12,325 nucleotides of DNA, from the NCBI GenBank assembly GCA_013214885.1, contig JABSRS010000062.1, positions 1 to 12,325 of the forward strand, written 5' to 3'. Of this stretch, positions 1 through 6,571 are shown piece by piece (the stretch's first letter is position 1; each line of letters starts with the position of its first letter). Origin of the DNA: Gammaproteobacteria bacterium. GTDB lineage: Bacteria; Pseudomonadota; Gammaproteobacteria; Enterobacterales; Psychrobiaceae. Both the position numbers and the translations under genes were made by a program. The notes beneath the pieces are model-generated. The model ran no database searches. It was not told where the DNA came from and worked only from the letters and a program-made list of their open reading frames with translations.

Positions 1-517
1 GGCTGTTGACTGCGGCTTTGTAGCCAATGTCAGTGTGATCACAAATAACCAGTTCAACGCGCTGTTGTGGTTCATAATGAGCAGGTTCACGATCAAGGCG
101 CTTGTCGAGCTTCGATGAAGCAACGATTCGGCCACTGACATCGATATAGACCAAAACAAGGTACTTCTCGCCTTCACGCATTGGCTCTGCTTGTTCAGCA
201 AAAGGAACCAATAGGTCTTTTTCAAGCCCCCAATCTAAAAATGCACCAACTGGGGTCAATGCGGCGACTTTTAAGCTGGTAATATCACCCACTTGTGCCA
301 ATGGCTGCTTACTGGTGGCAATCATTCGATCATCGGAATCTTTATAAAGAAAAACCTCGATCTCATCGCCAACTACATGCAGTAAATCGGTTGAATTATG
401 CGGCAATAAAATTTCGCCTAATTCGCCGCCATCAAGGTAAAAACCAAAATCAACTTCTTTAACAACTTCTAGGCGATTATATTTACCCAGCTGCACTAAA
501 CCACGGATTCTAGGCAT
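1..517 (-). CDS. cvfB: CvfB/YitL-type S1-domain RNA-binding protein (C-terminus beyond the window)
   Basis: Reading leftward from an ATG at 515-517, 172 codons stay open and run off the window edge, so the protein is partial; family members are usually about 280 residues. The N-terminus (MPRIRGLVQLGKYNRLEVV) and the pattern GFYLDGGELGEILLP, then a second beta-rich repeat with GAFLDWGLEKDLLVPF, match the tandem S1-like OB-fold repeats of CvfB-family RNA-binding proteins. Repeats lie near residues 2-62 and 70-135. The family is cytoplasmic and linked to RNA metabolism and virulence gene expression in Firmicutes; its role in gammaproteobacteria is poorly known. The start follows a GGGAG ribosome-binding site and lies 1 bp after the stop of the glutaredoxin-like gene, which implies co-transcription and probably translational coupling. 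The family call is from sequence pattern only. Confidence 0.8.
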   Translation of the reverse strand, partial: MPRIRGLVQLGKYNRLEVVKEVDFGFYLDGGELGEILLPHNSTDLLHVVGDEIEVFLYKDSDDRMIATSKQPLAQVGDITSLKVAALTPVGAFLDWGLEKDLLVPFAEQAEPMREGEKYLVLVYIDVSGRIVASSKLDKRLDREPAHYEPQQRVELVICDHTDIGYKAAVNS

Positions 518-518
518 C

Positions 519-887
519 TTAGTTGCTCCCAAATTGTTGCGTTAAATATTGATTAATATCTGAAGATTCATACATCCACTGCACATCACCATTGCCGCTT
601 TCAATGCGCAAACAAGGTACTTTATGCTTACCACCTTGCTCTAGTAAGTCGATTTTGTGTTGTTGATCGGCTTTAGCGTCACGTAACTCGATGTTTAAAG
701 ACAATCGCTTCATTTGACGTCTAACTTTGATACAAAATGGACAGGCGGCAAATTGATAAAGCTTGAGGCTAACAATTTGTTGATCAACAATTTGCTGTTG
801 CTCAGCCGGGCGCTTAACGCCACGCGGAGTAAAAATAAAATTTAATAATAAGATGATGCGACCGACAAGCCAACGCACAATAACCAT
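519..887 (-). CDS. Membrane-anchored glutaredoxin-like thiol protein
   Basis: This 122-residue protein begins with a hydrophobic segment (about residues 3-20, VRWLVGRIILLLNFIF), then a short basic linker, then a glutaredoxin/thioredoxin-fold domain from about residue 40 to the end. The active-site motif is C49-P50-F51-C52. The cis-proline motif of the fold is visible as K89-V90-P91. Having both cysteines suggests a dithiol glutaredoxin that reduces disulfides or glutathione mixed disulfides, probably tethered to the cytoplasmic face of the inner membrane. The orientation of the anchor is inferred. The ATG start at 885-887 has a GTGAGG ribosome-binding site 6 nt upstream. The gene lies 64 bp after pqiC and 1 bp before the cvfB-like gene. 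It may have its own promoter in the 64-bp gap. The specific partner is unknown; GST N-terminal-domain annotation is an alternative name for the same fold. Confidence 0.85.
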   Translation of the reverse strand: MVIVRWLVGRIILLLNFIFTPRGVKRPAEQQQIVDQQIVSLKLYQFAACPFCIKVRRQMKRLSLNIELRDAKADQQHKIDLLEQGGKHKVPCLRIESGNGDVQWMYESSDINQYLTQQFGSN

Positions 888-917
888 GGTAAAACCTCAC
901 AAACAAAAATTTCGCGG

Positions 918-946
918 ATTCTACCATAATTATCAACTGAACTCAG
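918..946 (-). promoter_or_regulatory. Candidate promoter for the glutaredoxin-cvfB pair
   Basis: On the minus strand a TAGAAT -10 box (918-923, five of six matches to consensus) lies 17 bp from a poor -35 box, CTGAGT (941-946, three of six matches). It sits in the 64-bp gap between pqiC and the glutaredoxin-like gene, 31 bp before the start codon. The gap would then let the last two genes be expressed apart from pqi. The evidence is only the hexamer match. Confidence 0.3.
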
Positions 947-951
947 GTTAA

Positions 952-1527
952 TTATTCAACAGTTGCCAAGCGTTGTGCAATTTGTGATGCAAGTTGAATT
1001 GTTAGCTGATGCAATGAACTTACAGCCGCGCCATAACCATCTTGTTTAAGTGTTTGTTGCAGATTGAAATCTTGCTGAGCGATCACTTTGCCATCCTTAA
1101 TCAGTTGGTATTTTCCAGCAAAAATCACTTGGTTACTCTCGGTAGGGTAAAACTGCTCAACCAATAACTTAACTCGATAACACTGACCACCACATGATGA
1201 TTTAAACTGGTGCTGGGCGCGAAATTTTTGCTGTGACTGATTGAGGTGATTGACCATTGAGCGAGCAATAGCTTGCTCCAACGGCTCAGCCCACACGTGA
1301 TAGCGTGTCACATAGAGTTGCCCTGAATCATTGGCCAATATCAAATTAGTCTGCTTAAGATAGTCAACCAAACTAATCGTTTCAAAAAACAGCGTCGGCA
1401 AGTTTAAATCAACTTGTTGAGTGGTAGGTGCTGGCGACAGTTGATAATAATTAATGTTCGGCTTGCCCGAACTACATGCTGTTAACAACGCTACAACAGC
1501 GACAAAAAAGGCAACTCTAGTCTTCAT
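952..1527 (-). CDS. pqiC: PqiC-type outer-membrane lipoprotein of the Pqi lipid-transport system
   Basis: The product is 191 residues if translation starts at ATG 1525-1527. That start gives a clean lipoprotein signal: basic MKTR, a hydrophobic core, then lipobox L-T-A-C with the lipidated cysteine at residue 18 and serine at +2, which predicts outer-membrane sorting. An upstream in-frame start would place about 15 residues of poor leader before this signal and is less likely. A ribosome-binding site AAAGGA precedes the chosen ATG. The mature part (YYQLSPAP near the front, then residues ending in an amphipathic HQLTIQLASQIAQRLA helix) fits the ABC-transport auxiliary lipoprotein family (DUF330/PqiC). 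In E. coli PqiC forms a ring at the outer membrane that docks the PqiB tunnel. The gene overlaps the end of pqiB by 11 bp, as expected for partners made in fixed ratio. Confidence 0.88.
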   Translation of the reverse strand: MKTRVAFFVAVVALLTACSSGKPNINYYQLSPAPTTQQVDLNLPTLFFETISLVDYLKQTNLILANDSGQLYVTRYHVWAEPLEQAIARSMVNHLNQSQQKFRAQHQFKSSCGGQCYRVKLLVEQFYPTESNQVIFAGKYQLIKDGKVIAQQDFNLQQTLKQDGYGAAVSSLHQLTIQLASQIAQRLATVE

Positions 1528-3184
1528 TGTTAAGTCCTTTAGGCTCTGGATCCGCACCGGCTTGTGTTTCAAAAATTAATGAATTGGGTTTGTTATTTAA
1601 CTCTTTAATCAGTGGCTGTACTTGACGGATCATTAATTGCAATTGGCTCATTGTTTGAGTCATTTCTCCGTAAAGTGCCGAATCACTATCATAACCTTGC
1701 ATCACGGTATTTAACTGCTTTAGTGTTTGAGCCAACGTTGCTGGTAGTGCTTGAGTGTCTTTATTAGCTAAAATAAATTTAAGTTGTTCAACCGTTTGAT
1801 CCATTGTCGCCATAGCGCTATTAGCACTGACCAGCATTTTATTGATATTTTCAACGGTAACATCGATTGGCAACTGCTCAAATTTGTCGAGAATCGCAAA
1901 CACTTTTTGCTCTATTTGAGCCAACGATCCTGACACACTTGGAATAATATTAATCTGATTAAACACTTCAGTTTTGGATAATTTATCGATCGGATAAAAA
2001 TCCAAATCGACAAACAAACTTCCGGTTAATAAGCTGCCCGTTTTTAAAGTAGCTTTTAATCCTTGCTCGATCCAGGTTTCTATTTGCGCTTTGACTTTAC
2101 TAACCGATGCTGGTTGATCGGGCATCCCGATCCTGGCGGGTTCAATGCGTAACAACACCGGTATTCTCAGTCCTGCGGTTTCGATTTGCTTTTTGTCAGC
2201 CAGTGCTAATGAGATTTCCGTCACCGTGCCAATACGAATACCCCGATATTCAATCGGGGCACCAACACTTAAGCCACGAACCGAATCTTCAAAAAATACC
2301 ATAAACTCTTGAGATTGATATTTACGCTGCTCATAGACACTGCTTTTATTGGGGTAAAGATTAAACTCGGTGCCAGCTGATATTTTATTGCCTAATGGCA
2401 GGTCATCGGGAACATCAAAAGTAATGCCACCGCTAATGAGTGATTCTATCGAGCCTAAATTAACACTAATTCCTTGCGCTGACGCTTCAAAACTCACGCC
2501 ACTGCTATTCCAAAAGTAAGTATTGTCAGTGACTAAATTACTGTAAGGCGCCCGAATAAATACCTGATATTTAACGACGCGTTGTTCAATGTCAAAATCT
2601 GACTGCTCGATTCGCCCAACATCAAAACCACGGTAAGTCACAGGATCGCCAACCGAAACAGATTTCCCCTGATCACCTTTGAGATTAATCCGAATACCAG
2701 GCACCCCAAGTGCTGTGATGGGTTCCTGTTCTAAGCCAATAAAATGATCACTGACATCGTCATGGCCATCGCCTGAAACAAATTCAATATAAGAGCCCGA
2801 CATCAAGGTGCTTAATCCCGATATTCCACCACTGCCGATCCGAGGCTTTACCACCCAAAATAGCGACTCACTGGTCAGCAGCGATTCGGTATGTGGATTA
2901 AGTCGTGCGATCACCACCACGCCATCACGATTGGGGTTTAAGCTGACCGAAGTCACCAGCCCAATATCGACATTAAGGGTTTTTACTCGAGTTTTACCTG
3001 CCTCTAGCCCTTCAGCATCGGCAAATTCAATCGTAATCAGCGGACCACGATTAAAGTAACTATCACCAACCATCCACAGGCCAATCGCCAGCGCAATAAA
3101 TGGAATAAACCACACCTTCGACACCTGACGGTGACTCGATATTAGCGCTTGATTGTCTTGCGATTGAGCAGACTGAGATTGCAT
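1517..3184 (-). CDS. pqiB: PqiB, MCE-domain intermembrane lipid-transport tunnel protein
   Basis: The product is 555 residues, close to the E. coli PqiB length of about 546. It has a short cytoplasmic tail, one inner-membrane helix (about residues 24-41, VWFIPFIALAIGLWMV), then three MCE domains in the periplasm: about 47-137, 163-257 and 293-397. The repeated MCE signatures GDPVTYRGFDVG (179-190) and GAPIEYRGIRIG (308-319) mark domains two and three. A long helical tail (about 415-540) follows, which in E. coli PqiB assembles into a six-stranded coiled-coil needle reaching toward the outer membrane. The role is phospholipid or other lipid transport between the two membranes. Start ATG 3182-3184 has an AAGGAG ribosome-binding site and overlaps the previous stop by 1 base (TAATG). 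The stop TAG overlaps the pqiC start. Confidence 0.95.
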   Translation of the reverse strand: MQSQSAQSQDNQALISSHRQVSKVWFIPFIALAIGLWMVGDSYFNRGPLITIEFADAEGLEAGKTRVKTLNVDIGLVTSVSLNPNRDGVVVIARLNPHTESLLTSESLFWVVKPRIGSGGISGLSTLMSGSYIEFVSGDGHDDVSDHFIGLEQEPITALGVPGIRINLKGDQGKSVSVGDPVTYRGFDVGRIEQSDFDIEQRVVKYQVFIRAPYSNLVTDNTYFWNSSGVSFEASAQGISVNLGSIESLISGGITFDVPDDLPLGNKISAGTEFNLYPNKSSVYEQRKYQSQEFMVFFEDSVRGLSVGAPIEYRGIRIGTVTEISLALADKKQIETAGLRIPVLLRIEPARIGMPDQPASVSKVKAQIETWIEQGLKATLKTGSLLTGSLFVDLDFYPIDKLSKTEVFNQINIIPSVSGSLAQIEQKVFAILDKFEQLPIDVTVENINKMLVSANSAMATMDQTVEQLKFILANKDTQALPATLAQTLKQLNTVMQGYDSDSALYGEMTQTMSQLQLMIRQVQPLIKELNNKPNSLIFETQAGADPEPKGLNNED

Positions 3185-3840
3185 TAAAGCTCCTTGATAT
3201 TGCGAGTATCGCTATCGGGTACATTATTATTGGCTAATTTATCCCATAGTAACCTAGGATCAAAGCACATTGCCGCGAACATGGTAAAAATAACCGCGCA
3301 GGCAAAGGTCAAAGCAGCAAGTCCTGGACGAACATTTAACACTCCACCCAGTTGAATTAACGCCACTAAAATGGCGACAACAAAGACATCAACCATTGAC
3401 CAGCGACCGATGAATTCGGTGACACGGTACAAAACTGTGCGTTCTCGCGAGCTCACCGACGGATTAAAATGAACGCTATAGCACAGCCAAAATAAAATAA
3501 TAAATTTAACAATCGGCACTATCACACTAGCAACAAACACCACGATGGCAATCGGGTATGAGCCTTGTTCCCACAAGATAATCACGCCACCGACAATGGT
3601 CGCTGACTCAATCACCCCTAATTGTTCAGAATGCATGATTGGGAATAAATTGGCTGGAATGAAAAATATTAAGCCAGTAATAAGCAGTGCTAAGGTCTTT
3701 TGAATGCTATTGGGGATCCTCAGGCGCAGAGTACTATGACACCGGCCGCAGCGTTTTAGTGCGATATCGGATAATTTGCCACAACGATGACAACTGGCTA
3801 ACCCTAAACTGGCTGCTGAACCTGATGAATAATGAGTCAT
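3184..3840 (-). CDS. pqiA: PqiA-family inner-membrane protein, second (C-terminal-type) lobe
   Basis: The product is 218 residues from the ATG at 3838-3840, which overlaps the preceding stop as ATGA; a TTG start 10 codons upstream is possible but less likely. A cytoplasmic zinc-ribbon-like pair, C17-x2-C20 and C31-x2-C34, comes first. About four membrane helices follow (near 47-68, 95-120, 143-166 and 174-192). The motif GRWSMVDVFVVAILVALIQLG (145-165) is typical of the PqiA domain. In E. coli one PqiA protein carries two such domains; this gene matches the second and its neighbour the first. The likely role is the inner-membrane partner that loads or receives lipid at the PqiB tunnel. No strong ribosome-binding site is seen, so translation probably depends on coupling to the upstream gene. 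Confidence 0.9.
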   Translation of the reverse strand: MTHYSSGSAASLGLASCHRCGKLSDIALKRCGRCHSTLRLRIPNSIQKTLALLITGLIFFIPANLFPIMHSEQLGVIESATIVGGVIILWEQGSYPIAIVVFVASVIVPIVKFIILFWLCYSVHFNPSVSSRERTVLYRVTEFIGRWSMVDVFVVAILVALIQLGGVLNVRPGLAALTFACAVIFTMFAAMCFDPRLLWDKLANNNVPDSDTRNIKEL

Positions 3841-4481
3841 ATTTTTTTCGCGAGATCCATCCAAGACCAAAATTGATGCTTATCTATGAGACTAAGTACT
3901 TTAACATAACAAAGGCAGAACAATAAATATGCCCAAAATGATAAACCAATGCCAATCTCGGCAATGGTGGTTAATTTAATTAAACTAACCAGTACCCCGA
4001 CAAAAAACACTTCGGCCATCGCCCAAGGCAATAAACCAAAAATAGCACTGACGATGATCGGGCTGTAAAAGCGCCGACCAAATAAAATTAATGTCCCGAC
4101 ATAACTAAAAACGAACATTAAAATTAGTCCAGGGAATAACACAATAAAGAAAAACACCACAAAGGCTAATACTTTGTAGTTTTCAATGTAAAACTCCGTT
4201 GCCGCTTGCCATAAGGTAATTTCCATCATATTACCATTAAGGGTAAAGCTCATAAAAGGAAACAGGGTTGCCAAAATCAGCAGGATTAATCCAGTCAGTG
4301 AATAGGATAATAATTCATTAACAGCATTAACTCGTAGTCGCGATATTTTATGGCCACAGCGCGGACATAAAGCAACTTGACCCGGCTGTAACTGTGGCTC
4401 TGCCATCATAAAATCACAATGCTGACACGCAATATTCGAACTCAACAGCCTGCTCCCATTTAATTTACTCGTTTCAATCAT
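3837..4481 (-). CDS. pqiA: PqiA-family inner-membrane protein, first (N-terminal-type) lobe
   Basis: The product is 214 residues and is the first gene of the leftward pqi operon. It opens with a zinc-ribbon-like motif, C19-x2-C22 and C39-x2-C42, on the probable cytoplasmic side. About four transmembrane helices follow (near 57-78, 103-134, 142-170 and 174-197). The PqiA-domain motif appears as PWAMAEVFFVGVLVSLIKL (152-170). In E. coli this domain is fused to the second lobe in one 417-residue protein; here the two lobes are separate genes with a 4-bp ATGA overlap, so they are probably made in equal amounts and form a heterodimer. Start ATG 4479-4481 is preceded by a weak GGATAA. The gene diverges from the hibernation factor gene across a 121-bp spacer. 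The E. coli system responds to superoxide through SoxS; I see no SoxS box that I can support here. Confidence 0.9.
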   Translation of the reverse strand: MIETSKLNGSRLLSSNIACQHCDFMMAEPQLQPGQVALCPRCGHKISRLRVNAVNELLSYSLTGLILLILATLFPFMSFTLNGNMMEITLWQAATEFYIENYKVLAFVVFFFIVLFPGLILMFVFSYVGTLILFGRRFYSPIIVSAIFGLLPWAMAEVFFVGVLVSLIKLTTIAEIGIGLSFWAYLLFCLCYVKVLSLIDKHQFWSWMDLAKKI

Positions 4482-4602
4482 TGATTATCCAATAATTCAT
4501 TGACAACCGATACAAAAAATGTCATTTATTAATACATAGCCCACCAGAAGAAGGAAATAATTTTATTATTCTATTTTCAATCACAAAGAGAGATAAAATT
4601 GT
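4482..4602. promoter_or_regulatory. Divergent promoter region between pqi and the hibernation factor gene
   Basis: This 121-bp AT-rich spacer must carry start signals for both directions. On the plus strand a perfect TTGACA -35 box lies at 4500-4505, but the best -10 nearby (TTTATT at 4525-4530, spacing 19) is weak. On the minus strand TGTATTAAT around 4528-4536 could be an extended -10. No clear operator or hairpin is visible. Individual boxes are uncertain; that the region holds divergent promoters is the safer claim. Confidence 0.45.
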
Positions 4603-5001
4603 ATGTATAAAATCAATATAAGTGGTCAACATGTTTCAGTCTCTGATGATATTCAAGAATTTGTTAGAGAATCAATACAAACTTTAGAACGTTTTAGTGA
4701 TCAAATCACTAGTGTTAACGTTAATTTCACGACAGCAAAGCACGACACTCATCAAATTGTTGCTGAAGCGAAAATTCATATACCTGGCAGTGATATATTT
4801 GCCACCGCAACCGCGGATCGTCATATTAAAAATGCGATAACAGCACTGGTTGGCAAGCTCGAAAACCAACTAAGAAAGCACAAAAGTAAGACGCTCGGCC
4901 AAAATCATCGCTCTGATTCAGTTTCCACCGAAACGTCTCAAGAGCGTGAACTGCAAGACGAGTACAATGAACTCGCAGACCGCGGTGCTTTAGAAGGTTA
5001 A
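4603..5001 (+). CDS. raiA: Ribosome hibernation promotion factor, HPF/RaiA family
   Basis: The product is 132 residues. Residues 1-95 match the ribosome-associated sigma-54-modulation fold: an opening MYKINISGQHVSVSDDIQEFV, a helix with ERFSDQITSVNV, then DIFATATADRHIKNAITALVGKLENQLRKHK. Such proteins bind the 30S decoding region and stop translation in stationary phase or stress. A polar, acidic tail (about 98-132) follows; it lacks the second dimerization domain of long HPF. Length and tail resemble RaiA (YfiA, about 113 residues) more than short HPF (about 95), so the RaiA symbol is tentative. The gene is not next to rpoN, where short hpf often sits. It is monocistronic: a divergent spacer lies upstream and a strong terminator follows 19 bp after the stop. 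The ribosome-binding site is only a weak GAGAG about ten bases before the ATG. Confidence 0.88.
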   Translation: MYKINISGQHVSVSDDIQEFVRESIQTLERFSDQITSVNVNFTTAKHDTHQIVAEAKIHIPGSDIFATATADRHIKNAITALVGKLENQLRKHKSKTLGQNHRSDSVSTETSQERELQDEYNELADRGALEG

Positions 5002-5020
5002 TTCTAGGTATAAGCTCACT

Positions 5021-5060
5021 GGGATTGATTACTCAATCAATCCCTATTATTATTTTTCTT
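5021..5060 (+). terminator. Rho-independent terminator after the hibernation factor gene
   Basis: A perfect 10-bp stem, GGGATTGATT (5021-5030) and AATCAATCCC (5035-5044), closes a 4-nt ACTC loop. It is followed by a T-rich tail (5045-5060, including five consecutive T). The tail lies on the plus-strand side, so it ends the hibernation factor transcript. On the minus strand no T-run follows the stem, so it should be weak for the gene arriving from the right. Confidence 0.85.
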
Positions 5061-5091
5061 CAACACTTATCTTCTAAACTTGTCTTATAAT

Positions 5092-5571
5092 CTAATCTTC
5101 AACACTAATTCGCGCCAGTTCATATTGCATCATTAGCTGTTTTACTTTCAAACCACCACGCGAGCCAATAAATTCAAACCCAGTTGGAGTTTCAACCGCC
5201 AATACCAGATATTCGCTATTAATCTTAAAGGTAGCTTGGCTTTTATCACTACGCCATGCCATCGGATGTAACCATAGTTTGTCGCAGTCTTCGGCCCAGT
5301 CGCCCTCGATGTAGGGATTTGAAAAACCTTCAATGTCCTCTAAGCGTTTAAATACTAAACTACCCCAAGTACAAATCTCACCGTCACATTGGTCATCATA
5401 AAAGCTAAATAATTTACCACGAAAAACAAATTCCGCTTCAAACATTGCTGCAACGAATAATTTATCTTGCTCTTTCTCACTAAGCTCTGGCTGCTCTAAC
5501 GGACAAAAATTTGCCAACACTGATGCTGAAACACCCCACAACGCAACTAGTAACCACTTAATTAACTTCAA
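5092..5571 (-). CDS. Secreted small protein of unknown function with four cysteines
   Basis: The product is 159 residues. A cleavable signal peptide is clear: MKLIKW, a hydrophobic core, and a cut site after S-V-L-A at about residue 20. The mature protein of about 139 residues has four cysteines (C23, C62, C67, C96), consistent with two disulfides in the periplasm. The stretch AEFVFRGKLFSF, a later LVFKRLEDIEG and SEYLVLAVE loosely recall the beta-strand pattern of netrin/TIMP-like OB-fold domains; that is a guess from pattern and needs profile comparison. The start is TTG at 5569-5571; no in-frame ATG exists between the upstream stop and the signal peptide, and a GAGG ribosome-binding site sits 7 nt before the TTG. 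An ATG 3 bp upstream is out of frame and meets a stop at once. The gene appears to stand alone behind its own promoter. Confidence 0.75.
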   Translation of the reverse strand: MKLIKWLLVALWGVSASVLANFCPLEQPELSEKEQDKLFVAAMFEAEFVFRGKLFSFYDDQCDGEICTWGSLVFKRLEDIEGFSNPYIEGDWAEDCDKLWLHPMAWRSDKSQATFKINSEYLVLAVETPTGFEFIGSRGGLKVKQLMMQYELARISVED

Positions 5572-5599
5572 AACATAACCTCATCAAAAATATCGGCCA

Positions 5600-5608
5600 A
5601 TTATATCA
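5600..5608 (-). promoter_or_regulatory. Extended -10 promoter for the secreted four-cysteine protein
   Basis: On the minus strand the sequence TGATATAAT is a perfect extended -10 (TG, one base, then consensus TATAAT). The -35 position at the usual spacing reads GAGAGT and does not match consensus, which is normal for extended -10 promoters. Transcription would begin near 5593, leaving a leader of about 22 nt that contains the GAGG site before the TTG start at 5571. Confidence 0.6.
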
Positions 5609-5665
5609 GCAATAAATAATTTACTCTCCTTTGTATTTAATGCTCACAACAATCAACATCAAGAC

Positions 5666-5677
5666 ATTGTCAACAAT
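5666..5677. promoter_or_regulatory. Probable GntR-regulator operator, distal copy
   Basis: ATTGTCAACAAT is a palindrome with 5-bp arms (ATTGT and ACAAT) around two central bases. It is the exact reverse complement of the 12-mer at 5775-5786, and both are flanked by AC on the left and C on the right. The size, AT-rich arms and position upstream of a FadR-type GntR gene fit an operator of that family. The centres of the two sites are 109 bp apart, so two dimers could act together by looping. Binding by the adjacent regulator is inferred. Confidence 0.6.
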
Positions 5678-5774
5678 CCACTTTGCAGCAAAAAACAACA
5701 AAACCAGACACAGCAAGCAATACAGACCAAGGCGCAATATATTTAGTCATTGTTTTAGGGTTTAATAACTGTAC

Positions 5775-5786
5775 ATTGTTGACAAT
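5775..5786. promoter_or_regulatory. Probable GntR-regulator operator, proximal copy
   Basis: ATTGTTGACAAT has the same ATTGT-N2-ACAAT palindrome as 5666-5677, in the opposite orientation of its central pair. It lies 59 bp before the chosen start of the GntR gene and contains a consensus TTGACA at 5779-5784 that could be the -35 box of the operon promoter. A repressor bound here would block RNA polymerase. This points to autoregulation of the regulator and control of prpB-prpC-acnD-prpF. Confidence 0.65.
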
Positions 5787-5808
5787 CACTATGGAAGTGA
5801 CGTAAGTT
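5779..5808 (+). promoter_or_regulatory. Candidate promoter of the methylcitrate operon
   Basis: A perfect TTGACA (5779-5784) is embedded in the proximal operator. At 18-bp spacing the -10 candidate TAAGTT (5803-5808) matches only three of six positions. Transcription would start near 5815 and give a leader of about 30 nt before the regulator gene. The weak -10 leaves the exact promoter uncertain. Confidence 0.35.
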
Positions 5809-5845
5809 GTTACCATTAATACCGAACACGATTGAGTTAATTTGT

Positions 5846-6544
5846 ATGAGCCAAGCGTCAAAAAAATCAGCGACTAAAGCCACCACTACGTTGGCAGACC
5901 AAGTATTAACTAAAATACAAACGGCAATTATTAAAGGTGATCTCCCCCACGGCACCAAAATTAACGAACAAGAACTGGCTGCAACTTATGGCATTAGTCG
6001 CGGCCCATTGCGCGAAGCAATTAGCCGGTTAGAGTCACAAAAACTGATTGAGCGGATCCCACATGTTGGCGCGCGAGTGGTATCGCTTGATATCAATGAA
6101 TTAGTTGACCTGTTTAAGGTAAGAGAAGTACTCGAAGGCATGGCAGCACGGCTAGCAGCCGAGAATATGACTGACCAAGATATTACCGAGTTAACCGCAT
6201 TACTGGAAAAACACGAGCAATCAGAACAGCTTCAACAAGGTGAAAGCTACTATCAAGATGAAGGGGATTTGGATTTTCACTACTTGATTATTACGGGTAG
6301 TAAGAACAAAACCTTAATTAACACCTTAACAATCGATCTTTACCACATTATTAGAATGTATCGTTTTCAATGCAGTGCCGAAACGACACGACCGAAGAAA
6401 GCATTTAAAGAGCATCGCCGAATCATTGAAGCAATTCAATCTCGTGACGGTGAACTTGCCGAGTTACTGATGAAACGACACATCAGTGCCGCGAGAATTA
6501 ATACCGAACAAAGATTAACTGCCTTGAGCAGTGTCGAACAATAA
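5846..6544 (+). CDS. GntR-family (FadR/FCD subfamily) regulator of the methylcitrate operon
   Basis: The product is 232 residues from ATG 5846; an upstream TTG at 5807 would add 13 residues of unlikely leader that overlap the promoter. The N-terminal winged helix (about 15-80) carries the GntR signature: EQELAATYGISRGPLREAISRLESQKLIER, residues 41-70, with the recognition helix near 51-63. A C-terminal all-helical FCD domain (about 86-218) follows. Its likely metal or ligand site is visible as D141 and H145 (DLDFH), H190 (KEHRRI) and H212 (KRHISAA). This regulator type occupies the same place before prpB in Shewanella-like genomes and is expected to repress until 2-methylcitrate or a related acid is present; the effector is an inference. 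The gene ends 27 bp before prpB and is probably co-transcribed with it. Two matching palindromes lie upstream. Confidence 0.9.
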   Translation: MSQASKKSATKATTTLADQVLTKIQTAIIKGDLPHGTKINEQELAATYGISRGPLREAISRLESQKLIERIPHVGARVVSLDINELVDLFKVREVLEGMAARLAAENMTDQDITELTALLEKHEQSEQLQQGESYYQDEGDLDFHYLIITGSKNKTLINTLTIDLYHIIRMYRFQCSAETTRPKKAFKEHRRIIEAIQSRDGELAELLMKRHISAARINTEQRLTALSSVEQ

Positions 6545-6571
6545 CCGTAAGCCAAAATAAGAGGATTATGT

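Noticed and set aside
924..951. Inverted TAATTA repeats after the pqiC stop as a terminator
   Set aside because: The stem is interrupted by bulges, is AT-rich and has no T-run after it, so I do not call a terminator.
1528..1572. Longer N-terminus for PqiC
   Set aside because: It would put about 15 polar residues before a perfect lipoprotein signal; the ATG at 1525-1527 has an AAAGGA site and gives the expected signal peptide.
2107..2304. Short plus-strand open frames inside pqiB (also 2808-3059)
   Set aside because: They lie wholly within the well-supported pqiB frame, have no ribosome-binding site, and show no protein-like features.
5021..5060. Bidirectional terminator serving also the minus-strand secreted-protein gene
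   Set aside because: On the minus strand the stem is followed by AGTGAGC rather than a T-run, so support exists only for the plus-strand direction.
5807..5845. Longer N-terminus for the GntR regulator from a TTG start
   Set aside because: It would add 13 residues outside the family pattern, overlaps the likely promoter, and a normal ATG exists at 5846.
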